Assembly (NCBI GenBank): GCA_964537975.1
Contig: CAZIDP010000020.1
Location: 6,858-70,857, forward strand
Origin: SCBR16-9 sp964537975
GTDB taxonomy: Bacteria > Hydrogenedentota > Hydrogenedentia > Hydrogenedentales > SCBR16-9
Length of the DNA: 64,000 nt
Direction: 5' to 3'
Under the pieces are notes generated by a model. It made no database searches, was not told the DNA's origin, and saw only the letters and a list, made by a program, of their open reading frames with translations. Both the position numbers and the translations under genes were made by a program. Positions 38,156-46,156 of the stretch are shown here, piece by piece. How positions within the stretch are numbered: position 1 is the stretch's first letter; every line of letters begins with the position of its first letter.

Positions 38156-38231
38156 GGCCCGTTCATCTAGGGGTCTAGGATGCAGGATTCTCAGTCCTGT
38201 CACAGGGGTTCGAATCCCCTACGGGCTACCA
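38156..38231 (+). tRNA. tRNA-Glu (anticodon CUC)
   Basis: Acceptor GGCCCGT (38156-38162) pairs with ACGGGCT (38221-38227) with one G-U; discriminator A and encoded CCA to 38231. Anticodon stem CAGGA/TCCTG with loop TTCTCAG gives CTC. T arm AGGGG-TTCGAAT-CCCCT. It lies 32 bases after tRNA-Gln, probably in one transcript. Confidence 0.95.
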
Positions 38232-38387
38232 GGTTGGATTTTTTTATCTGACGCAATGGAGTATTGTGTGCGTTTTGTTCATACAGAAAAGCATACTACC
38301 CATGCTATTCTCTTCTAGAAGCAGACGATTATGCTCAGGTAAAAAGTATTAAAAAATATTTAAGCGTATCGAACAACTGAATGTGTC

Positions 38388-38417
38388 TTGACTTGGTATG
38401 TAACAACGGTTTTCATA
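38388..38417 (+). promoter_or_regulatory. Possible promoter of the 46-codon micro-ORF
   Basis: TTGACT at 38388-38393 and a poor -10 (TTCATA, 38412-38417) at an 18-base spacing, 20 bases before the small ORF. The -35 is good and the -10 is weak. Confidence 0.3.
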
Positions 38418-38437
38418 AAACCGGATAAGGATTTATA

Positions 38438-38578
38438 ATGGATAAAGGTTTACGTGAAGTTATGGAAGTAGCAAATGAATGGTTTCAAGTAGTTTTTTCT
38501 GCGGGTAGTATTTTAATTGGTGCCGTTGTTGACACTGTGTTGTTACCAATTCGTTTGTTGCTGGCTTTGCTGTCTTAA
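38438..38578 (+). CDS. 46-aa small membrane-active protein (hypothetical)
   Basis: ATG 38438 is preceded by AAGGA (7-base spacer) and reads 46 codons to TAA. The product starts polar and acidic (MDKGLREVMEVANEWFQ) and then turns hydrophobic to the end (VVFSAGSILIGAVV / DTVLLPIRLLLALLS), with one likely membrane segment. The short string Asp-Thr-Val-Leu-Leu-Pro recalls the conserved end of YceK-type small lipoproteins, but there is no signal cysteine, so I do not assign it. It sits between the tRNA pair and the ceramidase-like gene, convergent with the latter. Codon use and the ribosome-binding site make it a credible gene. Confidence 0.6.
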   Translation: MDKGLREVMEVANEWFQVVFSAGSILIGAVVDTVLLPIRLLLALLS

Positions 38579-38636
38579 ATCCTTTGTGTTGATGCAGCAC
38601 TGTAAGCTTTTTCTCATCCAGAGTTTCGCTATTCGA

Positions 38637-40274
38637 TTATTGCATTGATCTGAAATTGTTGCGCCAGGCTTCATTCATATCTTCCAATAAATCTCTTGAT
38701 TCATTGTAGATAACCGGAGCGACATCCGGCCCACCTGAATTAATTTCTCCATACTGCTTTTTTTCATATACCCAGGGTTTCTTGGTATCCCACTGACTTT
38801 TCGGGATTATGTATCCTATTTCATCATTGGCAAGACCCAGCACCATCGCCATACTGGCTTCCGCGTTCATATATGTTCTTAATGGGGGAACTTCGACAGG
38901 GTCTATCGGAAAATCGCGGCCTTCCAGTGCTACAATACCGCCTTCAACAATTTCCGGGTATATTTCCCCCGGAATGGTCAGCATTAATACATCACCAATG
39001 CGAATGACATTGATTTCAGTTTTTGCCTTGCCACCAGAGTAATACCCTTCATGAATTAAACCAAGCTTGATAGCCCAGCGGAAATAACCTTGAAGCGGTG
39101 CCCTGATGGTTCTGGCCGCTACGGCGATCAATGGGTTTTCATTTTTTCGAACATCGGCACTTCGCAATGCGCTATTGGCCACAATGGCCAGATTGTATCC
39201 CAGGGATTCCGCTTTTTCAAAAGTTGCATCTTTGAACATACGTTCCCCATCTCTGTGTGGTACTTCCATCCCCAGTGGCGTCATTAAGCCACCTAGCTGC
39301 CCCTGGAAATACAGGCACATACCACCAAAGCCAGAAATGCCATACGGTGCTGGCACGCCCTCTTCTAGACCTTTTCGCAGCCAATGTGAGAAATCCGACG
39401 TTATATGTTGATTTTTTCCATCCAGCACTTCGGGATGATTGCCCCAATTTACAAACGTAGCAATCGTCTCTTTTTGCAAATTTGGGATAGTTTCGATATC
39501 TTCACCACCTTCAGTGCCAGGACGCACAAAGTGCATAAGATACATATGATCATCCATCACAACCGGATTACGGCTGTCACGAACAAACCCCTCGGGTTCA
39601 ATTCGAACCTGTGTGTAGTACATTTCAGCCGGCTCCAATGCCAGTACCGCTTCTTCGACTGCTTCGATGGTACTTGTGCGTACCCACTCCAAATAACGCG
39701 AATCAAACCCAAAAAACGGTACCCGGCCACTCCAGAGTTTCATGGTATCTGGCGCAGAATGGGTATGTGTGGTACTGAAAGCAATATGGTCAATGCCCAG
39801 ATCGGGATTTACCCCTTTGCGGACATAGATAAAATCGTTGTGGTAGATTCCCACACTGTCGATGGTCACGAGGACGAGCGTTACACCATTATTGCGTAAG
39901 GCAATGGCACGGACCCACAGGGGATCGTTTACACCTGTTGCAGACCGGTTATTGCTAAACCCGGCAAGCCAAATACGGTCAAAAATTTCTGCATCATCCG
40001 GGGGATCGGTACTCAATGAGTCTGCCGGTGCTGGTAAAATTTCGCCATTTATGCGTAAGCGAGGTGTGATATCACGCTTGGCAACGCCAACATGAAGGTT
40101 GTCTGTATCTAACGTAGTACTTAACGCGGTTATGTCTGGAATCATTACATCCAGTTCATACCCATGGTAGGGACCACGTGTGCGGCTGAACATCCAGATA
40201 CTGCCCAATAACACAACAATTACAGTAAAAAGCAGGAATCTATTTTTACGTGCGCGAGACCGACGTCTGTACAA
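38637..40274 (-). CDS. Membrane-anchored neutral/alkaline non-lysosomal ceramidase-like protein
   Basis: About 545 aa. Cytoplasmic Arg-rich start (LYRRRSRARKNR) then one transmembrane helix (about 13-30), so the catalytic part faces the periplasm. The ceramidase N-terminal domain is recognised by 'VGVAKRDITPRLRINGE', 'DPLWVRAIALRNNGVTLVLVTIDSVG', the zinc-site-like 'AFSTTHTHSAPD', and later 'ATFVNWGNHPEVLDGKN' and 'MLTIPGEIYPE'. Ceramidase-type folds with this layout are common in planctomycetes, where the substrate is unknown and need not be ceramide. The C-terminal Ig-like domain of true neutral ceramidase is absent. Start TTG 40274 has GGAGG nine bases upstream; longer starts to ATG 40361 lack a ribosome-binding site. 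Confidence 0.85.
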   Translation of the reverse strand: MYRRRSRARKNRFLLFTVIVVLLGSIWMFSRTRGPYHGYELDVMIPDITALSTTLDTDNLHVGVAKRDITPRLRINGEILPAPADSLSTDPPDDAEIFDRIWLAGFSNNRSATGVNDPLWVRAIALRNNGVTLVLVTIDSVGIYHNDFIYVRKGVNPDLGIDHIAFSTTHTHSAPDTMKLWSGRVPFFGFDSRYLEWVRTSTIEAVEEAVLALEPAEMYYTQVRIEPEGFVRDSRNPVVMDDHMYLMHFVRPGTEGGEDIETIPNLQKETIATFVNWGNHPEVLDGKNQHITSDFSHWLRKGLEEGVPAPYGISGFGGMCLYFQGQLGGLMTPLGMEVPHRDGERMFKDATFEKAESLGYNLAIVANSALRSADVRKNENPLIAVAARTIRAPLQGYFRWAIKLGLIHEGYYSGGKAKTEINVIRIGDVLMLTIPGEIYPEIVEGGIVALEGRDFPIDPVEVPPLRTYMNAEASMAMVLGLANDEIGYIIPKSQWDTKKPWVYEKKQYGEINSGGPDVAPVIYNESRDLLEDMNEAWRNNFRSMQ

Positions 40275-40361
40275 ATCACAAAACCTCCATGGAACAAGGT
40301 GTATACCGTTAGCTGGAGCGGCCAGCATAGACTGCGAATCAATATGACGCAAATATAGCAC

Positions 40362-40615
40362 GTTCAGATTGGGCAGTCCAACTGCAATTTAATAATCGGG
40401 CAGAGAATTAATCAAGCAGAACAGACAAGTACAAGCCAAAGCAAAAGACTTAATATGAAAACAATAATTTTACATACAAAAAACTTGAATCGGTCGAAAA
40501 CATATGTTATATTAAGTTAACAACGCTTAGTTGCTAATGATTACAAACATTATTAAGTTGCCAATAAAGTAAAATTAAAATTTTATTGGATAATTGCATA
40601 TGGAAAGAGAAAATA
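40362..40615. other. Divergent intergenic region, AT-rich
   Basis: The spacer between the ceramidase-like gene (minus) and the first pseudopilin gene (plus) is dominated by A and T. It must hold promoters, but no clear boxes or symmetric operator were seen. Confidence 0.35.
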
Positions 40616-41545
40616 ATGAAGAATCGATTGAGAATTAAAGGATTTACCCTCATAGAGTTGTTGGTTGTCATAGCCATAATTGGGATACTGGCGGCCATTT
40701 TATTACCCGCTCTTGCAAGAGCACGTGAAGCAGCTCGCCGTGCGTCTTGTGCCAACAATTTGAAGCAACTTGGTGTGGTCATGAAAATGTATTCGGGTGA
40801 ATCACGTGGTGGCTTGCTTCCACCACGAATGATATATGGCTGCCCCAATCCGCAAACCGGAGCAGTCAGTTTAAGCGATACCATGATATTCAATGGCAAT
40901 TCCGTTATGCCGGATTATCTGGCTGACGCAAATATCGTATGGTGCCCTTCCTGGGTTGTACAGTCTACCCCACTTGAAAGGTATGACGAGGCATATGGTA
41001 ACAACAATGGCATAATCGAGCCTTGTGAGCTGCGCAAAGAACCTTATAACTACATGGGCTGGCTGGTTTTACACGATGCCAACTTATTGGGCTTTGAACT
41101 TCTGGGAGTAGAGGGCACGGATGTTGGTGGCAGGCATTCAACCGATGAATACCGGGGTACCCCCCTCGGAGATTTAGCCACGATGAACGTGCAGTCATGG
41201 GGTAGACAAAGTGATGAGAATTTCACCGTGGTACGTCAGGAGCATTTTGGGACACAAGCAGGCGGGGGCAATACCCTGTACCGTTTACGAGAGGGCATTG
41301 AACGCTTTCTTATTACTGATATCAACAATCCTGGCAGCAGTGCGCAATCACAAAGTGAAATTCCTGTGATGTGGGACCATGTAACCACATTGTCGAAAGA
41401 TTTTAATCACCTGCCTGGTGGCGCAAATGTGTTGTACCTGGATGGCCACGTCACATTCCACCATTATCCCGGAAACAAATTTCCGGTTACGGAAGACAGT
41501 GCCCGAACTTTCGGTCGGTACAACCGCCCCTTTAACCTTTTTTAG
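40616..41545 (+). CDS. Type IV pseudopilin-like protein (long H-X-DG family)
   Basis: 309 aa. A type IV prepilin leader is cut before Phe in 'KGFTLIELLVV'; the conserved Glu5 and the N-terminal hydrophobic helix are perfect, ending in 'LPALARAREAARRASC'. The rest is a large beta-rich domain (SDTMIFNGNSVMPDYL, NIVWCPSW, NYMGWL) ending in 'GGANVLYLDGHVTFHHYPG', the H-X9/10-DG signature. Planctomycete-like bacteria carry dozens of these; most have no partner machinery nearby and the role is unknown. Start ATG 40616; upstream GGAAAGAG is a moderate Shine-Dalgarno. Followed by a strong terminator (41730-41771). Its paralogue is at 43546-44487. Confidence 0.92.
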   Translation: MKNRLRIKGFTLIELLVVIAIIGILAAILLPALARAREAARRASCANNLKQLGVVMKMYSGESRGGLLPPRMIYGCPNPQTGAVSLSDTMIFNGNSVMPDYLADANIVWCPSWVVQSTPLERYDEAYGNNNGIIEPCELRKEPYNYMGWLVLHDANLLGFELLGVEGTDVGGRHSTDEYRGTPLGDLATMNVQSWGRQSDENFTVVRQEHFGTQAGGGNTLYRLREGIERFLITDINNPGSSAQSQSEIPVMWDHVTTLSKDFNHLPGGANVLYLDGHVTFHHYPGNKFPVTEDSARTFGRYNRPFNLF

Positions 41546-41964
41546 AACTTATGTAATTTTCGAATTTTGATGTTATAAACATCAATGGCTTGTTTGGAAC
41601 ATTCTAGGAGAATCTATCAAATAAAAGTGTGTGGGCCTGAACTATTACCCTGCTCATTTTAATCTTTGCTTGTATAGTTGAACCTGTATATTTAATTGTT
41701 CAAATCACGACTTATAAATAACTCAGATCGATCCCCTATAGTTATCGCAATATAGGGGGTCGTTGTTTATTATGAAACCGGCGTAACAAAACGATTATCA
41801 ACTGGAAGATTCCGTTTGATTTCTAATAACTATTCAGGTCTGTTAAATTTGTATCAATGCTCTTTACCTGCAAGCGTATAGCCACTTCAGCCCAATCAGC
41901 CAATAATCAACCAAACTGGCCAACATGGTTCTTGAGTAGGAATTCTCCGAGAAACTGCTTTTGT
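41546..41964. other. Intergenic region between convergent genes, 419 bp
   Basis: Between the pseudopilin gene and the end of the larA-like gene. Apart from the terminator at 41730-41771 I see no gene: the frames on either strand are broken every 15-35 codons. AT-rich on the left half. Confidence 0.5.
41730..41771 (+). terminator. Terminator hairpin downstream of the pseudopilin gene
   Basis: GATCCCCTATA (41730-41740) pairs over 11 positions with TATAGGGGGTC (41751-41761), one G-U, 10-base loop, followed by the T-rich GTTGTTTATT. The symmetry could serve the opposite strand too. Confidence 0.7.
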
Positions 41965-43248
41965 TTATATGCCCCATACCGGTACCGTATAGGCAGCAGA
42001 AGGCATGATGTAATATGTTGGATTATGGTTTCCAATGCGCTCAAAAAAGATTTGGCATGCCTGCAATGCTGTGTCAAGCGAGTCTGCTTTAACGCCACCT
42101 AGCAATTTAACCTGATCGCAATTCATCTCTGTAATAAACCAGGCTTGAGGTGCTCTTTGCAAGGTAGAGAGTGCCGTTTGTCCGTTGATTTCTGCTTGAG
42201 TTCGCAATTGTTTCATGATTGCTTCAGCACTACCCAGATGCACCCATTTTTCAAAACCATGCCCACCATACCCTTCTGGGGCTGGTGCCAGAAATAGAAT
42301 ACGGCCATTAAGCTTGATAACTTGAGATGCATTAAAGAGCGCTTTGTGACTTTGAATATAATTTCGCGCATTACCCGCGGAAGCAATTACAAAATCTGCT
42401 TTTTTACTAAGCGGAACACCATAACACTGCTGTGCAAAATCCGCGGCATGACGATGGGCGGTTTCCAAGTCTCCAACAAACAGCTCTGAGATATCACCAG
42501 AACGATTCAAAACGGTGTTTATAATGAAACTGCATGGAGCAAACCGTGCAGCTTCCATCATATCCAGAGCGACAGGATTCGCATCCATATCACCGATCTT
42601 TACCAGCGGGTCGATTCTGTCTATGACAGGGTCCAGATTCAGTGCGTGATTGTGTGCTATGGTTGACAGACCGGCAAGTCCTGGCACCAGTGATTTACGC
42701 CCGCCACCAAAGCCGCCAAAATAGTGGTAAACTACCGTTCCTGTTGTAATAATCTGATCTGCTTCAAAGAGAAAGCGGTTAAGATAAACTGGCGTACCGC
42801 GTGATGTTTCGCCACAATATTGCAACCGGTTGGTATCTTCCGGATTGTGTGTTATTGTCTGTTCTTTAAAGCGTGAATAGACGGCCTCTCCCAGTATATG
42901 TTGTTCTTCTGTCGGTGTAGGACCCCGGTGTGAGCCGGTTGAATAGATGAAACGGATATTCGCGTCAGGAATTCCTTTACTATTCAATGCCACTATCAAT
43001 GTGGGCAATACTTTTTCAATACCGGTTGTGCGAAAGGAGTCGGACACCACGATTAAGACACGATCAGATGATTTAAACTTTTCCAAGGCATGACCTGGCA
43101 TCCCAAATGGACTCGCCATTCCTTCACGTAATGCCTGGGAAATGTTTTCAACAGGTGGTGCATTTGAAACATCGGGTACACCAAGACAAGTTGCCCAATC
43201 TATCGAAAATGTTACTATTTTTTCACCATATTTAATAGTGTGTTTAAT
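41965..43248 (-). CDS. LarA-like lactate racemase (nickel-pincer family, DUF2088)
   Basis: About 427 aa. LarA interconverts D- and L-lactate (or related 2-hydroxy acids) with a nickel pincer nucleotide cofactor. Conserved blocks: 'RVLIVVSDSFRTT', 'STGSHRGPTPTEEQ', 'ITTGTVVYHYFGGFGGGRKSLVPGLAGL' (shown in part; catalytic His and cofactor-binding Lys), then 'IAHNHAL'. A start at ATG 43119 (384 aa) would omit the first strand. The same frame stays open upstream for 43 codons that match a LarA N terminus ('IKYGEKIVTFSIDWATCLGVP'-like, read in parts, then 'NISQALREGM'). No ATG, GTG or TTG occurs there; ATT 43248 has AAAGGAG at an ideal 8-base spacing. I therefore give ATT as the start. Maturation genes larB/C/E are not nearby. 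Confidence 0.8.
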   Translation of the reverse strand: MKHTIKYGEKIVTFSIDWATCLGVPDVSNAPPVENISQALREGMASPFGMPGHALEKFKSSDRVLIVVSDSFRTTGIEKVLPTLIVALNSKGIPDANIRFIYSTGSHRGPTPTEEQHILGEAVYSRFKEQTITHNPEDTNRLQYCGETSRGTPVYLNRFLFEADQIITTGTVVYHYFGGFGGGRKSLVPGLAGLSTIAHNHALNLDPVIDRIDPLVKIGDMDANPVALDMMEAARFAPCSFIINTVLNRSGDISELFVGDLETAHRHAADFAQQCYGVPLSKKADFVIASAGNARNYIQSHKALFNASQVIKLNGRILFLAPAPEGYGGHGFEKWVHLGSAEAIMKQLRTQAEINGQTALSTLQRAPQAWFITEMNCDQVKLLGGVKADSLDTALQACQIFFERIGNHNPTYYIMPSAAYTVPVWGI

Positions 43249-43256
43249 GATGATGA

Positions 43257-43263
43257 CTCCTTT
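43257..43263 (-). promoter_or_regulatory. Shine-Dalgarno supporting an ATT start for the larA-like gene
   Basis: On the minus strand AAAGGAG (43263 to 43257) is followed by eight bases (TCATCATC) and ATT 43248-43246. No other usable initiation codon lies within the first 43 codons of the conserved frame. Confidence 0.55.
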
Positions 43264-43545
43264 GTAGAATCCATATACTTTAGAAAAAAAAGTTTCCCCA
43301 GGAAATTATACCAAACAGATGCGCGACAGTAAGTAACTCCAGGAATTCACCGCTGCCTTGGATATCTTTCCAGGCATCATTCGCCACAAGCCTTATCACT
43401 CTTGAATTCCGATGAAATGTTCTCCATCACAGTGAGGGACTTCTCACTAAATATTGCCCGGTGATATTCAGTAATCAGCCAATCGCCTGGTGCTTTGGTA
43501 TCCTGGTCGATATCAAGATTTTATCGAATGTAGTGTGTAAACGTT
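43264..43545 (-). pseudogene. Possible degraded coding remnant upstream of larA
   Basis: On the minus strand two overlapping frames are open in relay: one from about 43505 to 43385 (contains 'DWLITEYHRAIFSEKSLT') and one from about 43420 to the larA start (contains 'VANDAWKDIQGSGEFLELL'). Together they read like a frameshifted 3' part of a gene, with normal amino-acid composition. I cannot name a family. It could equally be chance open frames. Confidence 0.25.
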
Positions 43546-44487
43546 TTATCCGCCGAAGGCACGATCATACCGGCCCATGATACGGGGACCATCCAGTGTG
43601 ACAACCCAGGGGGAGTCCTGGGGATATTTTTCATAGGTTACATGGCCATCCATGTATAAGACATTGATGCCGTAAAGATGTGAGGAACCGGTAACTTGCG
43701 GGGTCAGATGGTCCCACATTACCGGTATCGCACTTTGGGTGATGGCACTTGCGGCTGGATTGTTAATATCCGAGATCAGAAAACGCTCGACCCCTTCCCG
43801 CAGGCGGTACATGGTGTTTCCACCACCCAATTGGGTACCTTGAAACTGGGGTGAAAAAGCGAAATCCCTGTCGGATGCAGCACCAAAAGTATTGATGTTT
43901 GCAATGGCCAGCTCCAGGAAGGGTGTGTTCAGCCAGTCGGCATCATCGAAGCGACCACCAGGTCCACTGCCTTCTGTGCCCGCTTTGTCGCCCAACACAT
44001 TACGTGCATCCATAATCAACCAGCCGGTATAGTTGAAGGGCGCCTTCAACAGTTCTTCAGGTTCAATAATGCCGTTGCTGTTTCCCGAAGCGATACCCGC
44101 TCTTCGGACCCCTTCATCATACCGTGACAATGGTGTCGCGCCGCCACTGCCCCAGGAAGGACACCAGACCACGTTCAGGTCTGACAGATAGTCGGGGAAT
44201 ACCGACGGCCCATTGAAAATCATGGTATCGGACAGGCCGCCATAGATATTGTAGATCATGCGTGGTGGAAATAGTTGACGCGAAGATTCGCCCGCATACA
44301 TTTTGAAAGCGATGCTCATCTGCCGGAGGTTGTTCTGACAACTGGCACGATTCGCCGCTTCACGTGCTCGACTCAGGGCTGGTAGTAGAATAGCTGCCAG
44401 TATGCCAATGATGGCAATAACCACCAACAACTCTATGAGCGTGAATCCGGCTCGTTGCCAGATTTTTATTTTAGTTCTGAAATACAT
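43546..44487 (-). CDS. Type IV pseudopilin-like protein, paralogue of 40616-41545
   Basis: 313 aa. Prepilin leader cut in 'RAGFTLIELLVV', full N-terminal helix to 'LPALSRAREAANRASC', then a beta-rich domain closely similar to the other copy: 'SDTMIFNGPSVFPDYLSDLNVVWCPSW', 'GIIEPEELLKAPFNYTGWL', 'VERFLISDINNPAAS' (parts). Ends 'HLYGINVLYMDGHVTYEKYP', an exact H-X9-DG. Start ATG 44487 has GGGAG upstream; a longer frame to 44508 is unsupported. It is the last gene of the minus-strand run that starts at 57449, 38 bases after the methyltransferase stop, so it may belong to that operon. Confidence 0.92.
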   Translation of the reverse strand: MYFRTKIKIWQRAGFTLIELLVVIAIIGILAAILLPALSRAREAANRASCQNNLRQMSIAFKMYAGESSRQLFPPRMIYNIYGGLSDTMIFNGPSVFPDYLSDLNVVWCPSWGSGGATPLSRYDEGVRRAGIASGNSNGIIEPEELLKAPFNYTGWLIMDARNVLGDKAGTEGSGPGGRFDDADWLNTPFLELAIANINTFGAASDRDFAFSPQFQGTQLGGGNTMYRLREGVERFLISDINNPAASAITQSAIPVMWDHLTPQVTGSSHLYGINVLYMDGHVTYEKYPQDSPWVVTLDGPRIMGRYDRAFGG

Positions 44488-44525
44488 CCCGTATCTCCCA
44501 GTCAGCAATTGACATCAAATGCAGT

Positions 44526-45236
44526 TTATTTGCGGATTTCCAACCACCAACCCACATCAGGCTCTTCAATGAGGCGATAATTCTGTATACCAGCTTCCTC
44601 CGCCAGATCAAGCAACCCCTCTTTCGGGCCGTCCCATCCTGCTGGTCTCTCACGATCTCCGGTATCCCAACTCAGTCGCCAGGCGACCAATCGATCCCGT
44701 TCTTCTTTGTCCAGCAAACGGCCAAACCCGCCGTGACCTATGAAGGCAACACCACCTGGCTTCAACACGCGGTAGGTTTCCCGCAGCGCCTGCACCTTGT
44801 CTGGTATGAAGGGAATTGTGCCGCGGCTGAAAATAAAATCCGCGAAATTGTCTTTAAACGGAAGGTCTTGCCAATCACCCTCTACTGGAATCACCCGGCC
44901 AGTCAAACCCGCCTCATCCACCATAACCCCCAGCAGTCGCATGGCCCAGGAGTCGATATCAACGGCGTATCCAATAATGTCGGTTTTACTGGCCAACTCA
45001 ATCAGGAAAGGGCTGCAACTGCTTCCGATATCCAGCGCGACGCCTGAGGACAGATTATAATCTTCAATCACCTGCCGGGCCATGGGTTCCCAGACCGCAG
45101 CGAAATTACCCGTGGTATGTCGTTCATGCCCAGGCACTTTTTCCTTGAGCATGGATACATAATTGTCCTGTTCGGACACTGATGTATCTGATACAAGCAG
45201 TATACAAATTGTACACAACTTTGTGATGTGTTTCAT
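44526..45236 (-). CDS. Apparently exported methyltransferase-fold protein
   Basis: 236 aa. Class-I SAM-methyltransferase (Methyltransf_11-like) fold: motif I region 'GVALDIGSSCSPFLIEL' at 65-81, second acid in 'YAVDIDSWAMRLL' at 90-102, 'EGDWQDLPFKDNFADFIFSRG', and 'TYRVLKPGGVAFIGH' (post-II). Motif I lacks the usual G-x-G-x-G (it has Gly-Ser-Ser-Cys-Ser-Pro), so SAM binding is doubtful. Start ATG 45236 follows AAAGGA and is followed by a convincing signal peptide (about 1-22, LCTICILLVSDTSVS). A periplasmic methyltransferase would have no SAM supply, so another role or substrate is likely. Ten bases upstream lies the ModA-like gene. Confidence 0.82.
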   Translation of the reverse strand: MKHITKLCTICILLVSDTSVSEQDNYVSMLKEKVPGHERHTTGNFAAVWEPMARQVIEDYNLSSGVALDIGSSCSPFLIELASKTDIIGYAVDIDSWAMRLLGVMVDEAGLTGRVIPVEGDWQDLPFKDNFADFIFSRGTIPFIPDKVQALRETYRVLKPGGVAFIGHGGFGRLLDKEERDRLVAWRLSWDTGDRERPAGWDGPKEGLLDLAEEAGIQNYRLIEEPDVGWWLEIRK

Positions 45237-45270
45237 TGATGAATATCCTTTCTGAAACATGTGAACTGCC

Positions 45271-46077
45271 TCACGGCTGGGCTGGCAGTTCGTAATGGTG
45301 TTTTATCAAAACTTCTTGTGCCGCACGCATCCGCAAGAATGCAATAAACTCCTCAGCCGCATGCACATCAGGTGTCCTGACAGATCGCGCAATACCTACG
45401 CCGACCACGTTGCTTTTGTCTTCAGGAATCGAAAGCCATTCGCTTCTGTCAGTCATTCGTGCGAGTGATTCCCATACAAGTGCTACATCGATGCGACCGG
45501 TACGTATGGCGTTGGCCAGTTCCGGCGCTGTTGCATCTTGAACTACGATGTTGTGTTGTATGTCTTCGAGTTCCATATCATAATTTTTCAGAACACCGAC
45601 TGTAACACGCCCCAGAGCCGACATCAAATCGGGCATTCCAACACGTACACCCGATTGCGTCAAATCTTTGATCGATAAAACAATGTGCGGCATTCCGCTG
45701 CGCAGCATAAGAACGGGTTTGGTTTGTGCTATTACATGGATATCATCAACCCGTCCGGCATTTCGAGCTTGATCCAAAAACGAAATATCAACAGCCAGAA
45801 ACAGGTCTGCTATATCCGGATCTTCTATAAATGTATCCAGTAATGTGTTGGAAGCGGCATACTCCGAGAGTATTCGAATATCTGAGCGGCGCTGAAATGT
45901 ACCGATGATTTCTTCCAGGACAGGACGCAGTGCGACATCACAGTACAGGGTAAGCACACGCGCTTCCTGAGAAGACTCTGTTCTAACTTTCCCATGATTT
46001 ACAGACCATAATACCAGAGTCAGAAGGAGGAGCAGGATTATGACGATGAAATATTTACTTTTCAGGATGCAATTCAT
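45271..46077 (-). CDS. Membrane-anchored ModA-like substrate-binding protein
   Basis: 268 aa. One N-terminal transmembrane helix or uncleaved signal (YFIVIILLLLLTLVLW, about 9-24), then a type-II periplasmic-binding fold of the ModA/extracellular-molybdate group: 'LTLYCDVALRPVLEEII', 'NTLLDTFIEDPDIADLFLAVDISFLDQA', 'KPVLMLRSG', 'SALGRVTVGVLKNYDMELEDI', 'ANAIRTGRIDVALVWES'. The oxyanion loops differ from true ModA (Ser/Thr at the usual ligand turns are not obvious), so the ligand may not be molybdate. Start ATG 46077 has GGGAG upstream; a longer frame to 46098 is weaker. No ModB-type permease is present; the neighbouring permease is FtsX/MacB type. Confidence 0.85.
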   Translation of the reverse strand: MNCILKSKYFIVIILLLLLTLVLWSVNHGKVRTESSQEARVLTLYCDVALRPVLEEIIGTFQRRSDIRILSEYAASNTLLDTFIEDPDIADLFLAVDISFLDQARNAGRVDDIHVIAQTKPVLMLRSGMPHIVLSIKDLTQSGVRVGMPDLMSALGRVTVGVLKNYDMELEDIQHNIVVQDATAPELANAIRTGRIDVALVWESLARMTDRSEWLSIPEDKSNVVGVGIARSVRTPDVHAAEEFIAFLRMRAAQEVLIKHHYELPAQP

Positions 46078-46156
46078 CCAGACTCCCAGGGGTGTCATTG
46101 GTTAAAATTTTGGCAATTTATTTGCATAGTATTAATACTACACTAAAGTATTACAT

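Noticed and set aside
38579..38636. Terminator after the micro-ORF
   Set aside because: A 6-bp stem (GTGTTG/CAGCAC) exists but the T-run begins about nine bases later, too far for a confident call.
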